Source: Candidatus Protoclostridium stercorigallinarum (GTDB lineage Bacteria > Bacillota > Clostridia > Christensenellales > Pumilibacteraceae). From it: a stretch of DNA of 51,066 bases. The translations under genes were made by a program, and so were the position numbers. Of this stretch, positions 8,525 to 15,596 are shown piece by piece. Below the pieces are notes generated by a model. That model ran no database searches and was not told where the DNA came from. It saw nothing but the letters and a program-made list of their open reading frames with translations. Within the stretch, counting starts at the first letter, position 1; each line of letters starts with the position of its first letter. The DNA lies in assembly GCA_019113275.1 (NCBI GenBank), contig DXHS01000070.1, positions 1 through 51,066 of the forward strand, read 5' to 3'.

Positions 8525-9288
8525 CGCGCGATCGGGTCATATATTACCGCGACGAACGGTCGGACGATTTTGCGGCGGTGACGGGCACGTCCGTGCTGCC
8601 CGACGGTTACGAGTACGAGCGCGGGACGCTTTTCCGCGCGCTGTCCTTTCTGCTGTACCGCGTGCTGGCGACGCCCGTTGCCGCGCTGCACTCGCGGGTG
8701 TTCCACGGACTGCGCGTTTACGGCAAAGAGAAGCTGAAAGAGAGCCGCGGCAGGGGGATATTCGTGTATGCCAATCACACGCTGGATGTAGGCGACGCGT
8801 TTTTCCCGAGCGTCGCGATGTTTCCGCGCAGGACGTTCGTGATCACGGGAGCGGGCAGCGTGACGTTTCCCGTTGCGGGCAGGCTCGCGCCCTATCTCGG
8901 CGCATTGCCGCTGCCGTCGTCGCGGGCGGGGTACAGGGATTTCCTCGCAGCCGTAAAAAAACGTCTGGACGAGCGGGCTTGCGTGTATGTATATCCGGAA
9001 GCGCATATCTGGCCGTACTACACCGGAGTGCGGGAGTTTTCGGACGCGTCCTTTCTGTACCCCGCAAAGTTCGGCGCTCCCGTGTACGCGGCGACTACGG
9101 TGTTCCGCAAACGGCGTCTCTTTGCCGCTCCGCGCTGCGAGGTGTATATCGACGGTCCGTTCCTGCCCGATGAGTCGTCCACGGTCGCGGAGAACAAGAG
9201 CCGTCTGCATGCGAAAGCGCGTGCCGCCATGCTCTCGCGCAGCCTTCTTTCCGACTGCGAATACGTAAGATACGTTCGTATGACGTGA
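8521..9288 (+). CDS. PlsC-type lysophospholipid acyltransferase family protein
   Basis: A 255-residue membrane-associated acyltransferase. The catalytic block is NHTLDVGD: the His-Asp spacing is H-x5-D, one longer than the classical H-x4-D of PlsC. The phosphate-binding block is YPEAHIWPYYTG, a form I associate with an unnamed clostridial branch of the family. There is a hydrophobic segment near residue 40. It is translationally coupled by ATGA to the GT4 gene. It probably acylates a glycerolipid or glycolipid; substrate unknown. Confidence 0.82.
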   Translation: MTRDRVIYYRDERSDDFAAVTGTSVLPDGYEYERGTLFRALSFLLYRVLATPVAALHSRVFHGLRVYGKEKLKESRGRGIFVYANHTLDVGDAFFPSVAMFPRRTFVITGAGSVTFPVAGRLAPYLGALPLPSSRAGYRDFLAAVKKRLDERACVYVYPEAHIWPYYTGVREFSDASFLYPAKFGAPVYAATTVFRKRRLFAAPRCEVYIDGPFLPDESSTVAENKSRLHAKARAAMLSRSLLSDCEYVRYVRMT

Positions 9289-9339
9289 GTATGTGAAAGA
9301 ATTTTTACAAAAATTTACGAAAAAATTTTTCTCAACCGC

Positions 9340-9369
9340 TTGACAAATGCGTTTTTTACCGTATATAAT
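9340..9369 (+). promoter_or_regulatory. Promoter of the T-box/trpB transcript
   Basis: TTGACA at 9340-9345, an 18-nt spacer and TATAAT at 9364-9369. Transcription would begin near 9376, at the base of the T-box. Confidence 0.8.
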
Positions 9370-9375
9370 GAACGA

Positions 9376-9600
9376 AACCTACGAAGCGGAAGATGACCGC
9401 AGAGCGAGCGTACAGAGAACCGGGGGTGCTGAGAACCGGGAGCAGCGCAGCGATCTATGGGCCGCAGAGGCGCGCGGAGGAAATGCTGCGCCGCGTCAGC
9501 CGGCGTTACGGGCAGGAAAAGTGCGGAAATTTTTTCCGAAACAAGGTGGCACCGCGGTTTAATACCGTCCTTGACATTCATGACTGTCGGGGGCGGCTTT
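9376..9600 (+). promoter_or_regulatory. Tryptophan T-box leader controlling trpB
   Basis: A tRNA-sensing leader of about 225 nt. The apical Stem I segment AGAGAACCGGGGGTGCTGAG (around 9413-9432) and the antiterminator T-box sequence AAGGTGGCACCGCGG (about 9543-9557) are both recognisable. The likely specifier codon is TGG at 9458-9460 within ATCTATGGGCC, so the sensor is uncharged tRNA-Trp. This agrees with the downstream gene. The alternative terminator is at 9565-9600. Confidence 0.88.
9565..9600 (+). terminator. T-box attenuator terminator
   Basis: A 12-bp stem with G-U pairs, CCGTCCTTGACA (9565-9576) with TGTCGGGGGCGG (9585-9596), followed by CTTTCGTTT. Its 5' strand follows the T-box sequence directly, so its formation should compete with the antiterminator. 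Confidence 0.75.
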
Positions 9601-9640
9601 CGTTTATCTCCGACAGATCGAAAAACAAGGAGAAAGAACC

Positions 9641-10999
9641 ATGGAAAAGAACAAAATCCCCTACAAAGTGTACCTTACCGAAGACGAGCTGCCCCGCAAG
9701 TGGCTCAACATCAAAGGGTTCATGAAGAACAAGCCCGCGCCCATGCTCAACCCCGCGACGATGCAGCCGTGCGTGAAGGAAGACCTCACGCCCGTATTCT
9801 GCGACAAGCTCGTCGACCAGGAGCTCAACGGCACGGACAAGTACATCGATATCCCGCAGCCCGTGCAGGATTTCTACAAGCTGTACCGCCCGAGCCCGCT
9901 CGTGCGCGCCTACGGTCTTGAAGAAGCTCTCGGTACTCCGGCGGAGATATACTACAAGTTCGAGGGCAACAACACCTCCGGCTCGCATAAGCTCAACAGC
10001 GCCGCGGCGCAGGTGTATTACGCCAAGGAGCAGGGTTTGGATTCGGTCACTACCGAAACGGGCGCGGGGCAGTGGGGCACCGCTCTCGCAATGGCGGGCG
10101 CGTTCTTCCGCCTTCCCGTCAAAGTGTATATGGTCAAGGTGTCGTACGAGCAGAAGCCCTTCCGCCGCAACGTGATGAACGTCTACGGCGCGAGCGTAGT
10201 GCCGTCGCCGTCGGATACCACCGAAGCGGGCAGAAAGATACTCAAAGAACATCCGGGCACCAACGGTTCCCTCGGCTGCGCGATAAGCGAGGCGGTGGAA
10301 GCGGCGGTCACCGCTCCGGGCGGAAAGACGCGTTACGTGCTCGGCTCCGTGCTCGACCAGGTGCTCCTGCACCAGTCGGTGATAGGTCTGGAGACCAAGA
10401 CCGCGCTCGATAAGATAGGTGTAAAGCCGGATATCATCGTCGGCTGTGCGGGCGGCGGCTCCAACCTCGGCGGTCTTATCGCGCCTTTCGTCGCGGAGAA
10501 GCTGGAAGGCAAGTCGGACGTGGATATCCTCGCCGTCGAGCCCGCGAGCTGTCCGTCGTTCACGCGCGGCGAGTTCAGGTACGATTTCTGCGATACCGCC
10601 AAGACCACGCCTCTTGCGAAGATGTACACCCTCGGCTGCGACTTCATACCCAGCCCCAATCATGCGGGCGGTCTGCGCTATCACGGCATGAGCCCCGTGC
10701 TCTCGCAGCTGTATCACGATAAGCTCATGCGCGCAACGTCGTATACGCAGACGCAGGTATTCGAAGCCGCCGTTCGGTTCGCACGTATAGAAGGCACGCT
10801 GCCCGCGCCCGAATCCGCTCACGCCATACGCGGCGCGATAGACGCGGCTCTCGAATGCAAGCGCACGGGCGAGAAGAAGGTCATCGTGTTCGGTCTCACC
10901 GGTACGGGTTACTTCGACATGAAGGCTTACGACGAGTACCTTAACGGCAAGATGACCGATTATATCCCCACCGACGAGGAGATACACGGTAGCAAGTAA
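9641..10999 (+). CDS. trpB: TrpB2-type tryptophan synthase beta chain
   Basis: A 452-residue PLP enzyme that joins indole and serine to form tryptophan. The long N-terminus (about 90 residues ahead of the core) and overall length identify the TrpB2 subfamily rather than TrpB1. The PLP lysine is in SGSHKLNSA (Lys117) and the phosphate-binding loop is GCAGGGSNLGG. No trpA is adjacent and the gene stands alone behind a Trp T-box. This suggests indole salvage rather than a full trp operon, which also fits the indolepyruvate oxidoreductase at 30.9 kb. The ribosome binding site is AAGGAGA, 9 nt before the ATG. Confidence 0.95.
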   Translation: MEKNKIPYKVYLTEDELPRKWLNIKGFMKNKPAPMLNPATMQPCVKEDLTPVFCDKLVDQELNGTDKYIDIPQPVQDFYKLYRPSPLVRAYGLEEALGTPAEIYYKFEGNNTSGSHKLNSAAAQVYYAKEQGLDSVTTETGAGQWGTALAMAGAFFRLPVKVYMVKVSYEQKPFRRNVMNVYGASVVPSPSDTTEAGRKILKEHPGTNGSLGCAISEAVEAAVTAPGGKTRYVLGSVLDQVLLHQSVIGLETKTALDKIGVKPDIIVGCAGGGSNLGGLIAPFVAEKLEGKSDVDILAVEPASCPSFTRGEFRYDFCDTAKTTPLAKMYTLGCDFIPSPNHAGGLRYHGMSPVLSQLYHDKLMRATSYTQTQVFEAAVRFARIEGTLPAPESAHAIRGAIDAALECKRTGEKKVIVFGLTGTGYFDMKAYDEYLNGKMTDYIPTDEEIHGSK

Positions 11000-11050
11000 A
11001 ATTTATCGCTTTTACCCGTGAACTTCGGGGTTTTCGGGAAGATAAGACAC

Positions 11051-11088
11051 GGAAAGAGAGGGGCTTTTTCGGAAGTCCCTCTCTTTCC
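11051..11088 (+). terminator. Terminator after trpB
   Basis: A 12-bp perfect stem GGAAAGAGAGGG / CCCTCTCTTTCC with a 14-nt loop, followed by TCATATCTTTTA. Confidence 0.8.
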
Positions 11089-11101
11089 TCATATCTTTTA
11101 A

Positions 11102-11130
11102 TAGACAAGACGAAGCGGAAGTGGTATAAT
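11102..11130 (+). promoter_or_regulatory. Promoter giving a probable leaderless transcript
   Basis: TAGACA (11102-11107), 17 nt, TATAAT (11125-11130), then only CTCCGT before the ATG at 11137. The expected transcription start coincides with the A of the start codon, and no Shine-Dalgarno is possible. Confidence 0.75.
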
Positions 11131-11136
11131 CTCCGT

Positions 11137-11778
11137 ATGAGCATAACGGCACCGATAATGAGATTTTTCCTCGGCGGGAGGCGGGTAAGGCGGGAGAGTT
11201 TCTCCTGTATCGTATCCGTCATGCTTGCGGTGGCTGCGAGCGCGGTGAGCATAGTGTTCCGCGCAGCGGTGCTCTCGGACATGGTGGAGTACGAGCTTGC
11301 CGGTCACGGGGATCTGCTTGCCGCAGCGGGGATAGTTATCGCCGTGGGCGCTCTCGGGCTTGCCGCGATGCTGCTTGCCGCGCGGACGGGAAGGATGGGC
11401 TCGCTGCCGCTGTTCATACCTGCGGCGGTCATGAGCGTCGGGTATATGTTCGATATGATCTTTTCACTGCTCGTGCGCGGGACGTTCATGAACATAGAGA
11501 TCGCGCTGTTCGTTTTTTCCGTAGCGTGCGCGGCGCTTGCGGCGTTCGCCTCGTCGGGCAGGATTACTCCGCTCGCGGCAACGATAGCCGTCGGCGGCAT
11601 GTGCATACTGTCGGCTGTCGGCGCGTTCCTGCCGTATGCGTTCGGGATATCGTCGATAGCCCGTACCGCGCACTGCCTGCCGCTCGCGGCGCTCATAGGC
11701 GCGGAAACGCTTGCGCTCGCTTCGCTGTCCTCGCACGCGCCGGAAGAGAAAGAAAAGGAGATAGGTAATGAACGATAA
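11137..11778 (+). CDS. Multi-pass membrane protein of unknown function
   Basis: A 213-residue protein not recognised as a named family. It has a short basic cytoplasmic start (RFFLGGRRVRR) followed by about six hydrophobic helices rich in Ala, Ile and Val, and a charged C-terminal tail (EEKEKEIGNER). It overlaps the next membrane-protein gene by 11 nt, so the two are translated together and may form a complex. The start is set by the leaderless promoter immediately upstream. Confidence 0.75.
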   Translation: MSITAPIMRFFLGGRRVRRESFSCIVSVMLAVAASAVSIVFRAAVLSDMVEYELAGHGDLLAAAGIVIAVGALGLAAMLLAARTGRMGSLPLFIPAAVMSVGYMFDMIFSLLVRGTFMNIEIALFVFSVACAALAAFASSGRITPLAATIAVGGMCILSAVGAFLPYAFGISSIARTAHCLPLAALIGAETLALASLSSHAPEEKEKEIGNER

Positions 11779-12133
11779 CGGGAAGCTCCCGCCCGAAGAT
11801 AACGATGACATAACGGACGATAACGCGGACGTCGGCGGGGAAGAGGATAAGCGCGGCTTTATCGCGAGCTTCCTCTCATCGCGCGTCATGCTCATCGTCG
11901 GAATAGCCGCGCTGCTCGTACCGATAGTCATGCTCGTGCTTGCGGTGTTTTTCGGCGGCACGGTGTTCGACAAAGCGGCTGTGGTCTGGACGTGCCTTGC
12001 CGTCACCCAGTTCGCCTATTGGCTGCGGATGAACAGGCGCCCGCTCCATCTCGTGCTCGCCGTGGTCTACGGCGTGCTCACGCTCGCCTTTGTGGCGTTA
12101 TACGTCCTCGAACTTACAGGCATACTGCCGTGA
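11768..12133 (+). CDS. Small membrane protein of unknown function
   Basis: A 121-residue protein with a very acidic, Asn/Asp-rich cytoplasmic N-terminus (about 30 residues) and three predicted membrane helices. It overlaps the preceding membrane-protein gene by 11 nt and the following thioesterase gene by 4 nt (GTGA), so three genes form one translationally coupled operon. No family was recognised. Confidence 0.75.
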   Translation: MNDNGKLPPEDNDDITDDNADVGGEEDKRGFIASFLSSRVMLIVGIAALLVPIVMLVLAVFFGGTVFDKAAVVWTCLAVTQFAYWLRMNRRPLHLVLAVVYGVLTLAFVALYVLELTGILP

Positions 12134-12888
12134 ATATCATGAACGACATACCCGATAAGATACTTGCAAAAAAATTCGAGATAAGCAGCGACCGCGTTGA
12201 CTTCAAAGAACGTTACGACCTGCGCCATCTCATGAACGACTTCCACGACATCGCGGGGAAACAGGCGACGCTGTACGGCATAGACTCGGATATCATAGGC
12301 GAGAAGTACAACGCCATGTGGATAGTTACCCGCGTGCGTATAGAGTTTTACGGCTCCATGCCGCGCTGGAAGGACGTCGTGTCCGCCGAGACCTACCCGC
12401 TCCTGCCCGGCATCGTGCGCATGGAGAGGGAAGCGGTCTTCCGCAGAGCCGGCGGAGAGCCTTTTGCCATGCTCGGCTCCGAGTGGTGCGTGCTCGACAA
12501 AACGACGGGCAAGCCCAAACGCCCCGTGCAGGTAGGGTATCCCGCGGATATCCCGCATGCCTCCCGCGCGGTCATGAGCGAATATACCCCCATGCGCTTT
12601 GCGGCGGACGAGAGCGACTATGTATTTTCGCACGTTGCCCGCGTGAGCGACCTCGACCTCAATCGCCATTTCAATAACGTCGCGTATATAACGCTCGGTC
12701 TCGACGCGTTTTCTTCGAAGGAACTTTCCGCCGATCTCGTCCGCTACGAGATAGCTTTCAAAGCTCAGTGCTACGAGGGCGAGGAACTGCGCGTCTACCG
12801 CAGACCGTCCGGCGACGGCGGCTGGTACGTCTACTGTTGTAAGACGGACGGCACCCGTGTGTTTGACAGCCTGGTGAAATTAAAGTGA
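12130..12888 (+). CDS. Acyl-ACP thioesterase (FatA/PF01643-like)
   Basis: About 252 residues in two hotdog folds. The motif DLDLNRHFNNVAYI (Asn-x-His-x-Asn) is the catalytic signature of the bacterial relatives of plant FatA/FatB. It should release free fatty acids from acyl carrier protein. The GTG at 12130 overlaps the upstream TGA and has AGG 9 nt before it; an ATG at 12139 is a possible alternative. Its coupling to two membrane proteins of unknown function suggests they may handle the released acid or a lipid, but that is only inference. Confidence 0.88.
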   Translation: MNIMNDIPDKILAKKFEISSDRVDFKERYDLRHLMNDFHDIAGKQATLYGIDSDIIGEKYNAMWIVTRVRIEFYGSMPRWKDVVSAETYPLLPGIVRMEREAVFRRAGGEPFAMLGSEWCVLDKTTGKPKRPVQVGYPADIPHASRAVMSEYTPMRFAADESDYVFSHVARVSDLDLNRHFNNVAYITLGLDAFSSKELSADLVRYEIAFKAQCYEGEELRVYRRPSGDGGWYVYCCKTDGTRVFDSLVKLK

Positions 12889-12938
12889 CCGTTTTTATAA
12901 GCATTTTCGGCGTTTATGTGCATTTTTGCACAAAACAC

Positions 12939-12970
12939 TTGACAAAATGAATATGATGTATTACAATTGT
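12939..12970 (+). promoter_or_regulatory. Promoter and palindromic operator of the toxin-antitoxin operon
   Basis: TTGACA (12939-12944), 17 nt, TACAAT (12962-12967). A perfect palindrome ACAATTGT (12963-12970) overlaps the -10 box and is a good site for autorepression by the antitoxin. Confidence 0.75.
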
Positions 12971-12996
12971 TATGAAAGAACAAGGAGGATCATATC

Positions 12997-13269
12997 ATGG
13001 AGTACGCTAATCTTAACATAAGAACGCCTAAGGAAACGAAAATAAAAGCGGAACGCATATTTGACGAGCTCGGTATAACGACCACGACGGCGTTCAATAT
13101 CTTTTTGAAACAGGTGATAAGAACGAACGGAATACCGTTCGAGCTTGTTCTCGATACGCCCAATGAAGAAACTATAAAGGCGATCAAAGAGGCGGATGAA
13201 GGCAAGGACATGCACGGTCCGTTTCATGACGTAAAAAGTCTGATGGAGTCTTTGAATGCTGACGATTGA
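12997..13269 (+). CDS. RelB/DinJ-family antitoxin
   Basis: A 90-residue protein with the ribbon-helix-helix N-terminus typical of DinJ (ANLNIRTPKETKIKAERIFDELG, then TTTTAFNIFLKQ). The acidic C-terminal half should wrap the YafQ toxin encoded next; the two reading frames overlap by 14 nt. It binds its own operator as a dimer. The ribosome binding site is AAGGAGGA, and a consensus promoter lies 30 nt upstream. Confidence 0.92.
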   Translation: MEYANLNIRTPKETKIKAERIFDELGITTTTAFNIFLKQVIRTNGIPFELVLDTPNEETIKAIKEADEGKDMHGPFHDVKSLMESLNADD

Positions 13270-13537
13270 GTACCACGGGCAGTTCAAGAGAGATTACAAA
13301 CTTGCCGTAAAACGGGGTTGCAACATTTCGGAGTTGGAAAAAGTCATAGGAATGCTTGCTGCGGAGCAGACTCTTCCGGAAAAGTACCGCGACCATGCGC
13401 TTACGGATTCCAAGGAGTATAAGGGAACGCGTGAGTGCCATATAAAGCCGGATTGGCTGCTTATTTACAGTATAATAAGCGACCGTCTTATATTGCGTCT
13501 TATCCGTACCGGTTCGCACTCGGATCTGTTCGGATAG
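13256..13537 (+). CDS. YafQ-family mRNA interferase toxin
   Basis: A 93-residue RelE-superfamily endoribonuclease that cleaves mRNA on the ribosome. The family block RECHIKPDWLLIY and the C-terminal RTGSHSDLF with its catalytic His are intact, so the toxin is likely active. It overlaps the antitoxin gene and has no separate promoter. Confidence 0.92.
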   Translation: MLTIEYHGQFKRDYKLAVKRGCNISELEKVIGMLAAEQTLPEKYRDHALTDSKEYKGTRECHIKPDWLLIYSIISDRLILRLIRTGSHSDLFG

Positions 13538-13561
13538 GCAAACGAACATAAATATAAACGC

Positions 13562-13584
13562 AAGCGCCTTAACGGGCGCTTTTT
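13562..13584 (+). terminator. Terminator of the toxin-antitoxin operon
   Basis: AAGCGCC / GGCGCTT stem with a 6-nt loop followed by TTTTT, 24 nt after the toxin stop codon. Confidence 0.8.
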
Positions 13585-13708
13585 GATGTGCCGCAAAGCC
13601 TGTCCGATTTTCGGCGCGCACTTTATGGCGGCGGGGGAGATCCGATTTTGTATTTCCGATCGACTTTTATCGGGAATGAAAGTATTCGCGGAACAAAATG
13701 ATAAAAGA

Positions 13709-13758
13709 AAAACACAATATATCGGGCAGATATTCAAAACCGCGATATATTGTGTTTT
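13709..13758 (-). terminator. Terminator of tRNA-Pro
   Basis: A perfect 16-bp inverted repeat (AAAACACAATATATCG and its complement) with an 18-nt loop. On the minus strand it follows the tRNA at once and ends in TTTTTCTTTTAT. Confidence 0.85.
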
Positions 13759-13760
13759 CT

Positions 13761-13837
13761 TGGTCGAGGTGACAAGACTTGAACTTGCGACCTCACGGTC
13801 CCTAACCGTGCGCGCTACCGGACTGCGCTACACCTCG
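13761..13837 (-). tRNA. tRNA-Pro, anticodon AGG
   Basis: A 77-nt tRNA on the minus strand with encoded CCA. Acceptor stem CGAGGTG/CACCTCG, D arm GCGC..GCGC, anticodon arm CACGG-TTAGGGA-CCGTG and T arm GCAAG-TTCAAGT-CTTGT all pair. The anticodon is AGG (codon CCU), with G37 as expected for proline tRNAs. An adenosine at position 34 is uncommon for bacterial tRNA-Pro. Confidence 0.92.
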
Positions 13838-13844
13838 TTTTATA

Positions 13845-14300
13845 TCAACCGTTATCTCTTACGAAATAGCAGGCGACTTTTACTTCTTTGCCGTTCTCTT
13901 CCGCGGGCAGCTCCACGCTGAGGACGTCTTTGCTCAATATGTTTATCGTATAAGCGACGTCGCCGTGACGACCGTCTTTTTTGAGCTTTATCGTGTTGCC
14001 GATCGTAAGATCGTAATCCGCATAAAAGCCGACCCTGCTCGCTTCGTCGTTTTCCGTAGCTACGCCGCCGAAGTTCACGGAAGCCCACGGATCGCCGTCG
14101 TTATCTTTCAGTACGATGCAGCGATCGGAGTCGGTGATCGTTTCGTCGGGAGTCTCCGCTTCGGGGTCGTAATTGCCCGCGAGATAATATGTCCCGTACA
14201 TGTCGCTCGCATAAGCGACGTTTTCCACACACGCAGAGAACAGTACGGTGCACGCCAGAGCGGCGGCGAGTATTAATATCACGGACAACTTTCTTTTCAT
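13845..14300 (-). CDS. Small lipoprotein of unknown function
   Basis: A 151-residue secreted lipoprotein: basic start MKRK, hydrophobic core, lipobox FSAC (Cys about 24). The mature part is short, polar and beta-rich in appearance and has no family I recognise. The stop lies a few bases after the tRNA-Pro 5' end on the same strand. The promoter is TTGACA-17-TATAAT with only 10 nt between the -10 box and the ATG, so the transcript is probably leaderless or nearly so. Confidence 0.78.
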   Translation of the reverse strand: MKRKLSVILILAAALACTVLFSACVENVAYASDMYGTYYLAGNYDPEAETPDETITDSDRCIVLKDNDGDPWASVNFGGVATENDEASRVGFYADYDLTIGNTIKLKKDGRHGDVAYTINILSKDVLSVELPAEENGKEVKVACYFVRDNG

Positions 14301-14310
14301 AAGCTAAATC

Positions 14311-14339
14311 ATTATAGCCTATCCGAAAACGCTTGTCAA
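14311..14339 (-). promoter_or_regulatory. Consensus promoter of the small lipoprotein gene
   Basis: On the minus strand TTGACA (14339-14334), 17 nt, TATAAT (14316-14311); the ATG begins 10 nt later and no Shine-Dalgarno is present. Confidence 0.8.
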
Positions 14340-14384
14340 GCGATTTGGCGCGTGTTTTGCACTGTTTTGTCCGTCACACATCTC

Positions 14385-14413
14385 TTGCAATTTTCCTTGT
14401 GCGGTGGTATAAT
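14385..14413 (+). promoter_or_regulatory. Promoter of the Nudix gene
   Basis: TTGCAA (14385-14390), 17 nt, TATAAT (14408-14413), then 9 nt to the ATG at 14423. No Shine-Dalgarno is present. Confidence 0.75.
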
Positions 14414-14422
14414 ATACGCGTT

Positions 14423-14833
14423 ATGGAAGAGAAGGCTAAAAGACATATAGAAGTGTCGGGCGCGTTATTCGTCGAAAAGGGCAAAGTACTCGCGTTCGAG
14501 AAAGGGGAAGCGAAGTACCCGTACGTTTCGCACAAATTCGAGTTTCCGGGCGGCAAGCTGGAAAAAGGGGAGGATCCCCGCCGCGCGCTCCGCCGCGAGC
14601 TGCTCGAAGAGCTGGATATGACAGCCGAAGTGTACGATATTTTCGACACCGTCACTCACGAATATCCCGATTTCACGATAACGCTGTACGTCTGTCTCTG
14701 CCGCCGCCTTTCGGACTATAAATTAAAAGAGCACGTCCGCGTCGTGCCGCTTTCGTCCTCAGAGCTCGATCCCGCGGACTGGGCTCCCGCCGACGCGCAT
14801 ACCGTGTCCAAGATCAGATCTCACTTGCTTTGA
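14423..14833 (+). CDS. Nudix hydrolase (MutT/8-oxo-dGTPase-like)
   Basis: A 136-residue Nudix-fold pyrophosphohydrolase. The Nudix box GGKLEKGEDPRRALRRELLEE carries all the metal-binding Glu residues; the usual Gly near its end is replaced by Asp (EELDM). It likely hydrolyses a damaged or surplus nucleoside triphosphate. The track start at 14333 lies upstream of the promoter, so MEEKAKR at 14423 is chosen. The message is probably leaderless. Confidence 0.88.
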   Translation: MEEKAKRHIEVSGALFVEKGKVLAFEKGEAKYPYVSHKFEFPGGKLEKGEDPRRALRRELLEELDMTAEVYDIFDTVTHEYPDFTITLYVCLCRRLSDYKLKEHVRVVPLSSSELDPADWAPADAHTVSKIRSHLL

Positions 14834-14856
14834 TCCCTTGAAAAAAGGTGAAATAT

Positions 14857-14897
14857 TCCCGGCAAAACTCGTTTCGAGATCTGCCGGGAGATTTTTT
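14857..14897 (+). terminator. Terminator between convergent Nudix and kinase-like genes
   Basis: TCCCGGCA / TGCCGGGA stem with a CTCG..CGAG inner helix, followed by TTTTTT. An A run before the stem lets it serve the minus strand as well. Confidence 0.85.
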
Positions 14898-14900
14898 CGT

Positions 14901-15491
14901 TCACTTTACGGTCTCCGCAATGATGCGGGCGACTTTGTCTATGCCGAGGCTGCTGCTTATCGTCATGTGGTAATTGCGCGTATCGCCCCACTTGGTGTAG
15001 GCGTACTTCTTATGGTAATTGGCGCGCGCCTTGTCGTTTTTCCGGATGAAGCGGCGCGCGTCCGCCTCCGTTATGTCGTGCCGCGTGCGCAGGCGGGCGA
15101 CGCGTTCGTCGAGCGGCGCGTGTATGAACACGTTGAGACAGGGGATGCCCTGTTTGGCGAGCACTTCGGCGGCGCAGCGGCCGACGATCACGCAGTTGCC
15201 GCGGCGGGAAAGATCGACTATCGCTTTGCTCTGCGCGATGAATATGCGGTCGTATATCGGCAGGAAGTGGTTGGTGCTGAACAGCCCGTAGCCGTAGATG
15301 TAGCCCGAGTAATCCAGCCCCATCGAAGTCTTGTCTTCGCTCTCGCGGATAGTCTCCACGGGGAACCCCGCGAGTTCTGCCGTAAGTTCCGCCACCGTTT
15401 TGTCGTAGCAGGGGATACCGAGCAGCTCGGCGACTTTGTGCCCTATCTCGCTCCCTCCCGAGCCGTATTCGCGGCTTATCGTTATCACCAT
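14901..15491 (-). CDS. Cytidylate kinase-like family protein
   Basis: A 196-residue P-loop protein of the 'cytidylate kinase-like' family (PF13189), common and uncharacterised in Clostridia. It begins VITISREYGSGGSEIG, in which the usual GxxxxGK is replaced by a Gly/Ser-rich loop, and has a C-terminal basic region (RRFIRKNDKARANYHKKY) resembling a lid. Nucleotide phosphorylation is likely but the substrate is not known. The ribosome binding site AAGGAGG and a clear promoter (15537-15565) support the start. Confidence 0.85.
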   Translation of the reverse strand: MVITISREYGSGGSEIGHKVAELLGIPCYDKTVAELTAELAGFPVETIRESEDKTSMGLDYSGYIYGYGLFSTNHFLPIYDRIFIAQSKAIVDLSRRGNCVIVGRCAAEVLAKQGIPCLNVFIHAPLDERVARLRTRHDITEADARRFIRKNDKARANYHKKYAYTKWGDTRNYHMTISSSLGIDKVARIIAETVK

Positions 15492-15536
15492 GATATTTTC
15501 CTCCTTATCCTTATTTTTACCCTGATGTACACATAT

Positions 15537-15565
15537 ATTATAACATACGCGTGCGCGGATTTCAA
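15537..15565 (-). promoter_or_regulatory. Promoter of the cytidylate kinase-like gene
   Basis: On the minus strand TTGAAA (15565-15560), 17 nt, TATAAT (15542-15537), about 45 nt before the start codon. Confidence 0.7.
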
Positions 15566-15596
15566 TACCTATGCGAAAATTCGGCGTTAAATTTTC

